Positions 1 to 6,140 of a stretch of 7,783 nucleotides of DNA are shown piece by piece. Location: the NCBI GenBank assembly GCA_948829205.1, contig CAQLOA010000062.1, positions 1 through 7,783 of the forward strand. The letters are read 5' to 3'. The position numbers and the translations under genes are program-made. The number at the start of each line of letters is the position of its first letter. Position 1 is the first letter of the stretch. This stretch comes from an uncultured Eggerthellaceae bacterium (GTDB lineage Bacteria > Actinomycetota > Coriobacteriia > Coriobacteriales > Eggerthellaceae). A model generated the notes under the pieces. The model was given only the letters and a program-made list of their open reading frames with translations. It was not told where the DNA came from and did no database searches.

Positions 1-390
1 GTCCATCAGCGCATCGAGGTCGAGGTCGCTTTCGGGATGGGCCGCGGCGTCGCGCATGGCGATGTCCTGCTCGGTCTTCTTGGTGCGCTTGCTGCGCACG
101 CGCGTCTTGAACTTGCGGAGCTGGCGGGCGATCTTGGCCGCTGCCACGTCGATGGCGGCGAACATGTCTTGCTCGCTTTCCTCGACGCGGGCGACATGGC
201 CCTTCATCAGCACCGTAACCTCGCAGATTGCGGGATTGGGGTTGGCGGGGTTCTTCTCCCTGTACAGCACCACGTCGCAGGAGATCGCGCCTACGTCCAG
301 CTGCTCAACCGCGCCGCCGATCTTGTCTTCGGCGTAGGCCTTCAGCGAGTCGCTTACGGGCATCTTGCGTCCGGATACGGTGACATCCAT
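1..390 (-). CDS. hpf: Ribosome hibernation promoting factor (HPF/RaiA family), 3' end missing
   Basis: The minus strand is open from an ATG at 390 to the window edge: 130 codons with no stop, so the C-terminus lies outside. HPF proteins bind the 30S subunit between mRNA and tRNA sites and inactivate ribosomes in stationary phase. Residues 1-100 fit the S30AE/RaiA fold: MDVTVSGRKM start, an 'LKAYAEDKI' helix, and the characteristic 'EESEQDMFAAID' followed by a basic helix (KIARQLRKFKTRVRSKR, about residues 86-102). From about residue 103 the chain becomes a polar, acidic linker. That is the point where long-form HPF joins its C-terminal dimerisation domain, so a long form (100S-forming) is likely but not visible. 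The start is supported by a good ribosome binding site, AGAGGTGG (396-403, read on the minus strand), five bases before the ATG. The gene diverges from nhaA. Confidence 0.93.
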   Translation of the reverse strand, partial: MDVTVSGRKMPVSDSLKAYAEDKIGGAVEQLDVGAISCDVVLYREKNPANPNPAICEVTVLMKGHVARVEESEQDMFAAIDVAAAKIARQLRKFKTRVRSKRTKKTEQDIAMRDAAAHPESDLDLDALMD

Positions 391-416
391 ACTTACCACC
401 TCTGTATAGTCGGCCA

Positions 417-502
417 ATGTTACCTAACCTAGGATAACCCAATTGTCAGCTGATAAACCAAGACGCCGGGAGGCGATTATGAATTGTTGCATTTGGTAAC
501 AT
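417..502. repeat. Inverted 8-mer pair flanking the hpf/nhaA divergent promoter region
   Basis: ATGTTACC (417-424) and its exact reverse complement GGTAACAT (495-502) sit 70 bases apart in the 139-bp region between divergent hpf and nhaA. Between them is a direct repeat TAACC-N5-TAACC (425-439). Such paired sites in a divergent promoter can be operators for one regulator, but an 8-bp match over this distance could be chance. No clear housekeeping promoter for nhaA was found in this stretch. Confidence 0.25.
435..458 (-). promoter_or_regulatory. Candidate SigB-like stress promoter for hpf
   Basis: Read on the minus strand, GTTTAT (458-453) is followed after 12 bases by GGGTTA (440-435). This resembles the general-stress sigma factor pattern GTTT-N12-14-GGGTAT, with mismatches in both boxes. 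It would place the transcript start about 38 bases before the hpf ATG. HPF genes are SigB-controlled in Bacillus, so the placement makes sense. No good TTGACA/TATAAT pair was found for this gene. This is a pattern match only. Confidence 0.25.
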
Positions 503-517
503 AGGGTGAAATCCATT

Positions 518-521
518 GGAG
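518..521 (+). promoter_or_regulatory. Ribosome binding site that sets the nhaA start at 530
   Basis: GGAG ends eight bases before the ATG at 530, a normal spacing. The in-frame GTG at 506 and the GTG at 521 lack a comparable site: upstream of 506 there is only a weak 'TAGG' touching the codon. The site therefore favours the 586-residue form of NhaA over the 594-residue form. Confidence 0.6.
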
Positions 522-529
522 TGATTCGC

Positions 530-2290
530 ATGAAGGACGAAAAGAGCGGCGTCGAAGGCGACGCGAAGGAACAGAAGGCGGACGGCGTCGAACCGACGCC
601 TGACCCGGCTTCCGGCACGGTCAGAGTCGAATGCGGCGTGAGCCTGAACGGAAGCGGGAAGCCCATAGCGACATCCCAGGAATTCCTCGACGTGGAGGAT
701 TCCCCCGAAGGCCCTGTGCTCGTGCAGCCCACCCCCGACGACCCGGACCCTCACGGGATATTCATAAAAGAGGTCCAGGGGCGCAACAAGCGCCTGCGCC
801 AGCTCATCAGCTTCACGCATTCGTCCACGAAGGCTGCGGCGGTCATGCTGGTTGCGGCCATCGTGGCGCTGGTCGTGGCCAACACCGGGGCATACGACGC
901 CTTCCTCTCCTTCTGGAACACCCATGTCGTCATCGGCCTGGGCGACTTCTTCTACGGCGAGATGTCGTTCGCGCACATAATCAACGACGTGTTCATGGCC
1001 ATATTCTTCCTGCTTGTGGGCCTCGAGATCAAGTACGAGATGACGGCGGGGGAGCTGACGAACATCCGGCAGGCCATACTGCCGATACTTGGAGCGGCCG
1101 GCGGCGTGTGCGCCCCCATATGCATCTACCTGCTGTTCAACGCGTCGCATCCCGAGGCCGTGCACGGTTGGGGCGTGCCCACTGCCACCGACATCGCGTT
1201 CGCTTTGGGCATTCTTGCGCTTCTGGGCAGCCGCGTCCCCAACGGCGTGCGCGTCTTCCTGTCCACGCTGGCGGTCGCCGACGACATCATCGCCATCCTG
1301 GTGATCGCCATCTTCTACGGCGAAAGCCCCGACTTCATGTGGCTTGCGGCGGCGGCCTTGGTGTTCGCGGCGCTGATCGCCATGAACCGCATGCACGTAT
1401 TCTCGCTCGTGCCCTACATCCTCGTGGGCTGCGTGCTTTGGGTGTGCGTGTTCATGTCCGGCATACACTCCACCATATCCGGCGTGCTGCTGGCGTTCGC
1501 CATCCCGTCGGGGTCGGGCATAAACCTGCAGAACTTCCTGTCGTGGTCCGACGACCGCGTGCGGCTGGCGAACGCCTTCTACGACGGCGACAACACGCCG
1601 CTCGTCGCCCAGAAGAAGTACATAACCACCGTGTCCAGCATATCCAGGGTGTCCAGGCAGGCCGTGCCTCCCGCCACCAGGCTCGAACAGGCGCTTTACC
1701 CGTGGGTGTACTTCGCCATCCTTCCGCTGTTCGCGCTGACCAATGCCGACGTGTCCTTCGAGGGGCTGGACTTCGCCACGATGGCCTCGTCGCCGGTGGT
1801 GCTGGGCGTGTTCTGCGGACTGGTGCTGGGCAAGCCCATCGGCATCATGCTCTTCAGCTTCATAACCGTGAAGGCGAAGATAGCGACCCTTCCGGCGAAC
1901 GTCAACTGGATGCATATGCTGGGGGCATCCATCTTGGGCGGCGTCGGCTTCACCATGGCAATCTTCGTCGCCAACCTGGCCTACGCAAGCGAGGTCCTGA
2001 TAACCGAGGCGAAGCTGTCGATCCTGATGGCCTCGCTGGTTGCCGGCATCGTCGGATTCCTGCTGCTGTTCTTCCAGGCCAAGGTGGCCGAGAGGCAGGG
2101 GGTAAGCTTCGTCAGCGTGCACAAGGACCCCGACAACGTCTCGCACAGCGACCGCGAAGCGATGCGCAGCCGCGACAGGATGATCGAGGAGATGGCCGAC
2201 GAGGACCTGGCCGAGGAGCTCAAGAAGGTGCGCGAGGACGCCATCGGCACGCGAGAGCTTCGCATAGAGAGAAAAGGCCGCGACGAGTGA
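530..2290 (+). CDS. nhaA: Na+/H+ antiporter NhaA, with long cytoplasmic extensions
   Basis: NhaA exchanges external protons for internal Na+ (2H+:1Na+ in E. coli) across the cytoplasmic membrane, giving salt and alkaline-pH tolerance. The 586-residue product has the family core from about residue 101 to 517, with many hydrophobic segments. Key motifs are present: 'GLEIKYE', 'ATDIAFALG' with D221, 'VADDIIAIL' with D251-D252, and 'GKPIGI' with K435. These correspond to E. coli D133, D163-D164 and K300, and the D221-D251 spacing equals that in E. coli. The C-terminal core also carries 'GFTMAIFVANLAY'. It is about 200 residues longer than E. coli NhaA: an acidic, proline-rich N-terminal tail of about 80-100 residues, a loop enlarged by about 47 residues (within 326-385), and a charged C-terminal tail (518-586). 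Many long NhaA homologues have the enlarged loop. The gene stands alone: it diverges from hpf, and glmU follows after a structured gap. Confidence 0.95.
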   Translation: MKDEKSGVEGDAKEQKADGVEPTPDPASGTVRVECGVSLNGSGKPIATSQEFLDVEDSPEGPVLVQPTPDDPDPHGIFIKEVQGRNKRLRQLISFTHSSTKAAAVMLVAAIVALVVANTGAYDAFLSFWNTHVVIGLGDFFYGEMSFAHIINDVFMAIFFLLVGLEIKYEMTAGELTNIRQAILPILGAAGGVCAPICIYLLFNASHPEAVHGWGVPTATDIAFALGILALLGSRVPNGVRVFLSTLAVADDIIAILVIAIFYGESPDFMWLAAAALVFAALIAMNRMHVFSLVPYILVGCVLWVCVFMSGIHSTISGVLLAFAIPSGSGINLQNFLSWSDDRVRLANAFYDGDNTPLVAQKKYITTVSSISRVSRQAVPPATRLEQALYPWVYFAILPLFALTNADVSFEGLDFATMASSPVVLGVFCGLVLGKPIGIMLFSFITVKAKIATLPANVNWMHMLGASILGGVGFTMAIFVANLAYASEVLITEAKLSILMASLVAGIVGFLLLFFQAKVAERQGVSFVSVHKDPDNVSHSDREAMRSRDRMIEEMADEDLAEELKKVREDAIGTRELRIERKGRDE

Positions 2291-2297
2291 GCGTGTC

Positions 2298-2318
2298 GGA
2301 ATGCGCGGAAGGCATTCC
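2298..2318 (+). terminator. Stem-loop just after nhaA, possible terminator without a T-tract
   Basis: GGAATGC (2298-2304) and GCATTCC (2312-2318) form a perfect 7-bp stem with a 7-base loop, starting 8 bases after the nhaA stop. No run of T follows, so it is not a canonical intrinsic terminator. It may protect the 3' end of the mRNA or help Rho-dependent ending. Confidence 0.35.
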
Positions 2319-2337
2319 AGGTCGATGTAGTGGTGGA

Positions 2338-2370
2338 CGTGCCATTGGGCGTGCTCCAATGGCACGCCAA
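2338..2370 (+). other. Pair of mutually exclusive hairpins between nhaA and glmU
   Basis: CGTGCCATTGG (2338-2348) pairs perfectly with CCAATGGCACG (2356-2366): an 11-bp stem with a 7-base loop. The outer GTGGA (2333-2337) and TCCAC (2373-2377) could extend it across a 6-base bulge. A second fold competes: TTGGGCGTGC (2345-2354) pairs with GCACGCCAA (2362-2370) with one bulged G, giving 9 bp. The shared GCACG at 2362-2366 can pair with either copy of CGTGC (2338-2342 or 2350-2354), but not both. There is no T-tract. It may be an nhaA 3'-end structure, or a leader switch if glmU transcripts start upstream. Function unknown. Confidence 0.5.
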
Positions 2371-2400
2371 GCTCCACGCTAGGGCGGGCGGCAAACGCGC

Positions 2401-2406
2401 TATCAT
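2401..2406 (+). promoter_or_regulatory. Candidate -10 box for the glmU operon
   Basis: TATCAT matches TATAAT at five of six positions and lies 35 bases before the glmU ATG. No recognisable -35 box lies at 16-18 bases upstream (the region is G-rich). The implied transcript would start near 2413 and would not contain the 2338-2370 hairpins. Confidence 0.3.
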
Positions 2407-2441
2407 GTAACCCTGTCTAAAACAGCTTCGAGGGGGCGCGC

Positions 2442-3893
2442 ATGAACGACGTTGCAGCAATCGTGCTGGCCGCAGGGGCCGGCACTCGCCTTAAGTCCAA
2501 AAAGCCCAAGGTGGCGCACGAAATCCTGGGGAAGCCGCTGGTCAACTGGGTCGTCGACGCCGCGAAGGGCGCCGGCATCCAGAAGGTCGTGGCCGTAGTG
2601 GGCCACGAGGCCGAACAGGTGCTTCCGCTGGTGCAGGACGAATGCGAGACGGCCGAGCAGCCCGAGCGGCTGGGCACCGCCCATGCGGTCCAGTGCGCGC
2701 TCGAGTCGCCGGCGCTTTCCGGCTTCGAAGGCTCGGTGGTCATCCTTTCCGGCGACTGCCCGCTGATAACGTCGGAGACCATCAAGGGCCTGGCCGACGC
2801 GCGGTCGGAAAGCGGTGCCGCCGCCGTGGTGCTCACCATGCGGCTGGACGACCCGTTCGGCTACGGCCGCATAGTCCGCGAGGGCTTCGACCTCGCGGAG
2901 GGCGCGGCGACGGGCGCCACCGTCACGCGCATAGTCGAGCAGAAGGACGCAACTCCCGAAGAGGCAGGCATCTGCGAGTGCAACTCGGGCTTCTACTGCT
3001 TCGACGCGAAAAGCCTGCGTGAGGCGCTGCGCGAGATAGGCACCGACAACGCCCAGGGCGAGTACTATCTGACCGACGCCATGGCGGTGCTGCGCAGCAA
3101 GGGCCAAAAGACCGTCGCGTTGGAATCCGACGACCCCGAGGAATGCCTTGGGGTGAACTCCCGCAAGCAACTGGCGGAGGCCTGCCGCATCAAGCAGATG
3201 CAGATCAACGACGCGCTGATGGACGGCGGCGTCACCATGATCGCTCCCGAGCTGGTGTGGTGCGGCCCCGACGTCAAGATAGCACGCGACGTGACGATTC
3301 ATCCCAACGTCACGCTGATCGGCGACGTGCAGATAGGCGAGGACACCACGCTTCTTCCGGCCACCATGTTGAAGAACACGCGCGTGGGCGAAGGCTGCAC
3401 CGTAGGGCCGAACACGCGCCTCTACGACACCGAGGTTGGCAACGGCTGCGTGGTCGACGAGACGGTCGCGCACGAGGCCGTGCTGGAAGACGCCGCGACG
3501 TCCGGCCCGCGCGCCTACCTGCGTCCCGGTGCGCATCTCTGCGAGGGCGCGAAGGCCGGCACCCACGTCGAGATCAAGAAGTCGGTCATCGGGAAGGGCT
3601 CGAAGGTTCCGCACCTCTCCTACATCGGGGACACGCAGATGGGAGAGGGCGTCAACATCGGCGCGGGATCGATCACGTGCAACTACGACGGCAAGAACAA
3701 GCACCGCACCGTCATCGGCGATGGAACCTTCATCGGGTCGGACACCATGATGGTGGCTCCCGTCGAGATTGGCGACAACGTCGTGGTCGGCGCAGGGTCG
3801 GTCATCACGAAGAACGTCCCCGACAACGCCCTGGCCGTGGCCCGGTCGCGCGAGAAGATATACGACGAGTGGGTGATCGAGCACAAGAAGTAG
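2442..3893 (+). CDS. glmU: Bifunctional GlmU: N-acetylglucosamine-1-P uridyltransferase / glucosamine-1-P acetyltransferase
   Basis: GlmU makes UDP-GlcNAc, the precursor of peptidoglycan: it acetylates glucosamine-1-phosphate with acetyl-CoA (C-terminal domain) and then transfers UMP from UTP, releasing PPi (N-terminal domain). The 483-residue product begins with the nucleotide-binding loop 'LAAGAGTRL' and K23. It continues with 'ERLGTAHA', metal-binding D105 in 'SGDCPL', 'GYGRI', 'IVEQKDAT' and N239 in 'GVNSR'. The left-handed beta-helix acetyltransferase follows, with R361, K379, catalytic H391 ('VPHLSY'), Y394, N405 and K420. These match E. coli R333, K351, H363, Y366, N377 and K392, each offset by 28. 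The extra residues appear to be about 10 in the uridyltransferase domain (just before 'IVEQKDAT') and roughly one extra helix coil before R361. GAGGGGG (2430-2436) is the ribosome binding site, five bases before the ATG. It is the first gene of the glmU-prs-pth-yigZ cluster. Confidence 0.98.
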   Translation: MNDVAAIVLAAGAGTRLKSKKPKVAHEILGKPLVNWVVDAAKGAGIQKVVAVVGHEAEQVLPLVQDECETAEQPERLGTAHAVQCALESPALSGFEGSVVILSGDCPLITSETIKGLADARSESGAAAVVLTMRLDDPFGYGRIVREGFDLAEGAATGATVTRIVEQKDATPEEAGICECNSGFYCFDAKSLREALREIGTDNAQGEYYLTDAMAVLRSKGQKTVALESDDPEECLGVNSRKQLAEACRIKQMQINDALMDGGVTMIAPELVWCGPDVKIARDVTIHPNVTLIGDVQIGEDTTLLPATMLKNTRVGEGCTVGPNTRLYDTEVGNGCVVDETVAHEAVLEDAATSGPRAYLRPGAHLCEGAKAGTHVEIKKSVIGKGSKVPHLSYIGDTQMGEGVNIGAGSITCNYDGKNKHRTVIGDGTFIGSDTMMVAPVEIGDNVVVGAGSVITKNVPDNALAVARSREKIYDEWVIEHKK

Positions 3894-3959
3894 GCGTACG
3901 CACTCGCGTCCGCTGCCTTGCAACGCCCTGTACGAAACCGACGGAAAGGTTCGAACCAA

Positions 3960-4931
3960 ATGACTGAGATGCAGAAATCGCTGGCGCTGTTCTCCGGGTC
4001 CGTCAGCCCCGAGCTTGCCGAGAAGATAGCCGACGTCCTGGGCGTCGATCTGGGGAAGGTGAAGCTCGAGAAGTTCGCCAACGGCGAGATATACGCGCGC
4101 TACCTGGAAAGCGTGCGCGGAGCTGACGTGTTCATCGTGCAGTCGGTGGCCGGCGAGCACGTGAACGATGCCCTGATGGAGCTGCTGATCATGGCCGACG
4201 CTGCCAAGAGGGCCTCTGCGCGCACCATAACCGCCGTAATCACGCACTACGGATATTCCCGCCAAGACCGCAAGGCTGCGGCGCGCGAGCCCATCACGGC
4301 GAAGCTCGTGGCCAACCTGCTTACCACCGCCGGCGTCAACCGCGTCATGTCGATCGACCTGCACCAGGGCCAGATACAGGGCTTCTTCGACGTGCCGGTG
4401 GACCACCTCACCGCGCTTCCCATCCTCGCCGACTACTTCAAGGCGAAGAACTTCCCCAAGGACAAGGTGTGCGTCGTGTCGCCCGACGTGGGCCGCGCGA
4501 AGGCCGCGAAGAAGCTCTCCGACATGCTGGAGGCCGACCTGGCCATCATGCACAAGGGGCGCCCGGGCCACAACAAGGCCGAGATAACGGCGCTGATCGG
4601 CGACGTCGATGGCAAGATCTGCATCATCAACGACGACATGATCGACACGGGCGGAACGATCGCGGCTGCCGCGGCCACGCTCAAGGCCAACGGCGCCGAA
4701 GAGGTCTACATCTGCGCCACGCACCCCGTGTTCTCGGGCCCTGCCTACGAAAGGCTTGAGAACGCCCCGGTCAAGGAAGTGGTGGTGTGCGACACCATTC
4801 CCGTGCCGCTCGAGAGACAGACGGGCAAGATCAAGGTCGTCAGCGTCGCGTCGCTGTTCGCCCGCGCGATCGCCAACGTCTACGGCAACACGTCCGTGTC
4901 AGAGCTGTTCGACCCCGACTTCGCACTCTAG
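3960..4931 (+). CDS. prs: Ribose-phosphate pyrophosphokinase (PRPP synthetase, class I)
   Basis: Prs converts ribose-5-phosphate and ATP to PRPP and AMP, feeding purine, pyrimidine, histidine, tryptophan and NAD synthesis in the cytoplasm. The 323-residue product (E. coli 315) opens with the family signature 'LFSGS' and 'FANGEIYAR'. It then has 'YGYSRQDRK' (ATP site), 'SIDLHQGQIQGFFD' with H135, and the flexible catalytic loop with K199 and R201 (E. coli K194/R196). The PRPP-binding loop 'DDMIDTGGT' spans 225-233. The segment 'SPDVGRAKAAKKL' is shorter than the Gram-negative 'SPDIGGVVRARAIAKLL' and resembles the actinobacterial type. An in-frame TTG at 3918 would add 14 residues, but the ATG at 3960 is preferred: it has AAAGGT (3945-3950) nine bases upstream and its protein starts where the family does. 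It lies 66 bp after glmU with no convincing promoter, so co-transcription is likely. Confidence 0.97.
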   Translation: MTEMQKSLALFSGSVSPELAEKIADVLGVDLGKVKLEKFANGEIYARYLESVRGADVFIVQSVAGEHVNDALMELLIMADAAKRASARTITAVITHYGYSRQDRKAAAREPITAKLVANLLTTAGVNRVMSIDLHQGQIQGFFDVPVDHLTALPILADYFKAKNFPKDKVCVVSPDVGRAKAAKKLSDMLEADLAIMHKGRPGHNKAEITALIGDVDGKICIINDDMIDTGGTIAAAAATLKANGAEEVYICATHPVFSGPAYERLENAPVKEVVVCDTIPVPLERQTGKIKVVSVASLFARAIANVYGNTSVSELFDPDFAL

Positions 4932-4939
4932 GGGAAGGC

Positions 4940-5509
4940 GTGGAAGAGGAGGCCTGGCTGGTCGTCGGCCTTGGGAACCCCGGGGCCGAATACGACGGCA
5001 CGCGCCATAACGCGGGATTCGCTGCCGCCGACGCCGTTGCCGCCGAGGTGCGCGCCAACTATTGGAAGCAGGAGTGCGGGTCGCTCGTGGCTTCGCACGA
5101 ATGGGATGGCAAGCAGCTCTACGTCGCCAAGCCGCAGAGCTTCATGAACCTGTCCGGCGTCCCCGTGTCGCAGCTCATGCGCAAGCACGACGTTCCGAAG
5201 GAACGCCTCGTGGTGGTGCGCGACGACATGGACCTGCCCGAAGGCTCGGTGCGTATCAAGTTCTCCAGCGGGCACGGCGGGCAGAACGGCGTGCGCTCCA
5301 TAATCGACAGGGTCGGCTCGAAGAGCTTCTACCAGGTGAAGGTGGGCATAGGGCATCCCCCCGGACGCATGCCTGCGGCCGATTACGTGCTGTCGAGGCC
5401 TCGTGGAGAGGCGGCCGAGCTGTTCGAGTCGGGCGTGCAGCGGGCGTCCGAATGCGTGCTCTGTTTCCTGAAGGACGGAATCACGAAGGCCCAGGACCTC
5501 TTCAATTGA
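4940..5509 (+). CDS. pth: Peptidyl-tRNA hydrolase
   Basis: Pth cleaves the ester bond of peptidyl-tRNAs that drop off ribosomes, recycling tRNA; it is normally essential. The 189-residue product (E. coli 194) shows 'VVGLGNPGAEY' at the N-terminus and catalytic H23 in 'TRHNAG' (E. coli H20). N70 lies in 'SFMNLSG', D95 in 'RDDMDLP' supports the catalytic His, and N116 lies in 'GHGGQNG'. All expected catalytic and substrate-binding residues are present. The start is a GTG, 8 bases after the prs stop. AGGGG (4930-4934), which overlaps the prs stop codon, is the ribosome binding site five bases upstream. In-frame codons further upstream lie inside prs and would not give family-like sequence. It is probably translated from the glmU-prs mRNA. 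Its stop overlaps the next gene's start. Confidence 0.97.
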   Translation: MEEEAWLVVGLGNPGAEYDGTRHNAGFAAADAVAAEVRANYWKQECGSLVASHEWDGKQLYVAKPQSFMNLSGVPVSQLMRKHDVPKERLVVVRDDMDLPEGSVRIKFSSGHGGQNGVRSIIDRVGSKSFYQVKVGIGHPPGRMPAADYVLSRPRGEAAELFESGVQRASECVLCFLKDGITKAQDLFN

Positions 5510-6123
5510 GCTCCTACAGGACCATAGAGGGAACGTCCGTCGCCGAGGTCGTCGAGAAGAAGTCGCGGTTCATCGCGCAGCTCGCCCATGTCGACGACGA
5601 GGATGCCGCGCTCGCGTTCTTGAAGTCGGTGCGCACCGAGCACGCGCAGGCAAGGCACAACGTGTACGCCTACGTGCTGCGGGGCGGCCGCGTGCGTTAT
5701 TCCGACGACGGCGAACCTCCGCAGACTTCCGGGCTTCCGACCTACGAGACGCTTGCCCATGCCGAGCTTGTCGACGTTATATGCGTCACCACGCGCTATT
5801 TCGGGGGAACGTTGCTGGGCACGGGCGGCCTGGTGCGCGCCTACACCCAGGCGTGCCAGGAGGCCATAGCCGCGGCGCACGTCGCCGTGGTGTCGGTATG
5901 CCGCGACGTGTCGCTTTCCGTGCCTTACGACCTGTACCAGGCGGTGTTGCGTGCATCCGAAGGGCCCGGCGTGACCGTGGCGTCGACCGACTTCGCCGAG
6001 TGCGTGCACCTTGCGTTCCGTGCGCTCGGCGAGGAAGCGGAAGGCCTGAAGGCGCGCCTCGTCGAGGCCACGCGCGGAAGGTGCCCCATAGACGTCGGCC
6101 CCGTCTACGAAGGCGTCGTCTAG
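5506..6123 (+). CDS. yigZ: YigZ/IMPACT family protein (UPF0029)
   Basis: The biochemical role of this family in bacteria is not settled. Eukaryotic IMPACT/YIH1 regulates the translation kinase GCN2, and the bacterial proteins have a UPF0029 domain followed by a DUF1949 ferredoxin-like domain. The 205-residue product (E. coli YigZ 204) has 'VEKKSRFIAQ' (about 16-25), 'ARHNVYAYVL', 'YSDDGEP' (65-71) and 'RYFGGTLLGTGGLVRAY' (97-113). After about residue 125 comes a variable region fitting DUF1949. The usual 'EPxGTAG' reads 'EPPQTSG' (70-76), a small departure from the common motif. The only start that gives the right N-terminus is TTG at 5506, which overlaps the pth stop in the tetranucleotide TTGA. 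AGGA (5493-5496) lies nine bases upstream. This suggests translational coupling to pth. It is the last gene of the operon and converges on pfp. Confidence 0.9.
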   Translation: MSSYRTIEGTSVAEVVEKKSRFIAQLAHVDDEDAALAFLKSVRTEHAQARHNVYAYVLRGGRVRYSDDGEPPQTSGLPTYETLAHAELVDVICVTTRYFGGTLLGTGGLVRAYTQACQEAIAAAHVAVVSVCRDVSLSVPYDLYQAVLRASEGPGVTVASTDFAECVHLAFRALGEEAEGLKARLVEATRGRCPIDVGPVYEGVV

Positions 6124-6140
6124 CGGCGTACTGTACGCCG
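6124..6140. terminator. Hairpin filling the convergent yigZ/pfp gap, likely bidirectional terminator
   Basis: CGGCGTA (6124-6130), loop CTG, TACGCCG (6134-6140) form a perfect 7-bp stem. It occupies the entire space between the yigZ stop (6121-6123) and the pfp stop (6141-6143 on the minus strand). Only TT follows on the plus strand and no T-run follows on the minus strand, so termination efficiency is uncertain. Position between convergent genes is the main support. Confidence 0.45.

Noticed and set aside
506..529. GTG 506 as the start of nhaA
   Set aside because: It lacks a proper ribosome binding site, while ATG 530 has GGAG at eight bases.
446..2377. A 643-codon open frame on the minus strand over nhaA
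   Set aside because: Its translation is rich in His, Arg and Gly with no family motif, while the plus-strand frame carries every NhaA motif. It is an antisense shadow caused by GC-rich codon use.
3918..3959. TTG 3918 as the start of prs
   Set aside because: It would add 14 residues (MQRPVRNRRKGSNQ) not typical of the family. ATG 3960 gives the standard N-terminus.
3894..3959. Separate promoter for prs in the glmU-prs gap
   Set aside because: TTGCAA (3918-3923) has no -10 box at proper spacing. The GCGTACGC palindrome (3894-3901) is too short to call.
2403..4724. A 773-codon open frame on the minus strand over glmU and prs
   Set aside because: It spans two well-identified genes and the gap between them, and has low-complexity His/Asp/Val/Gly composition. 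Shadow.
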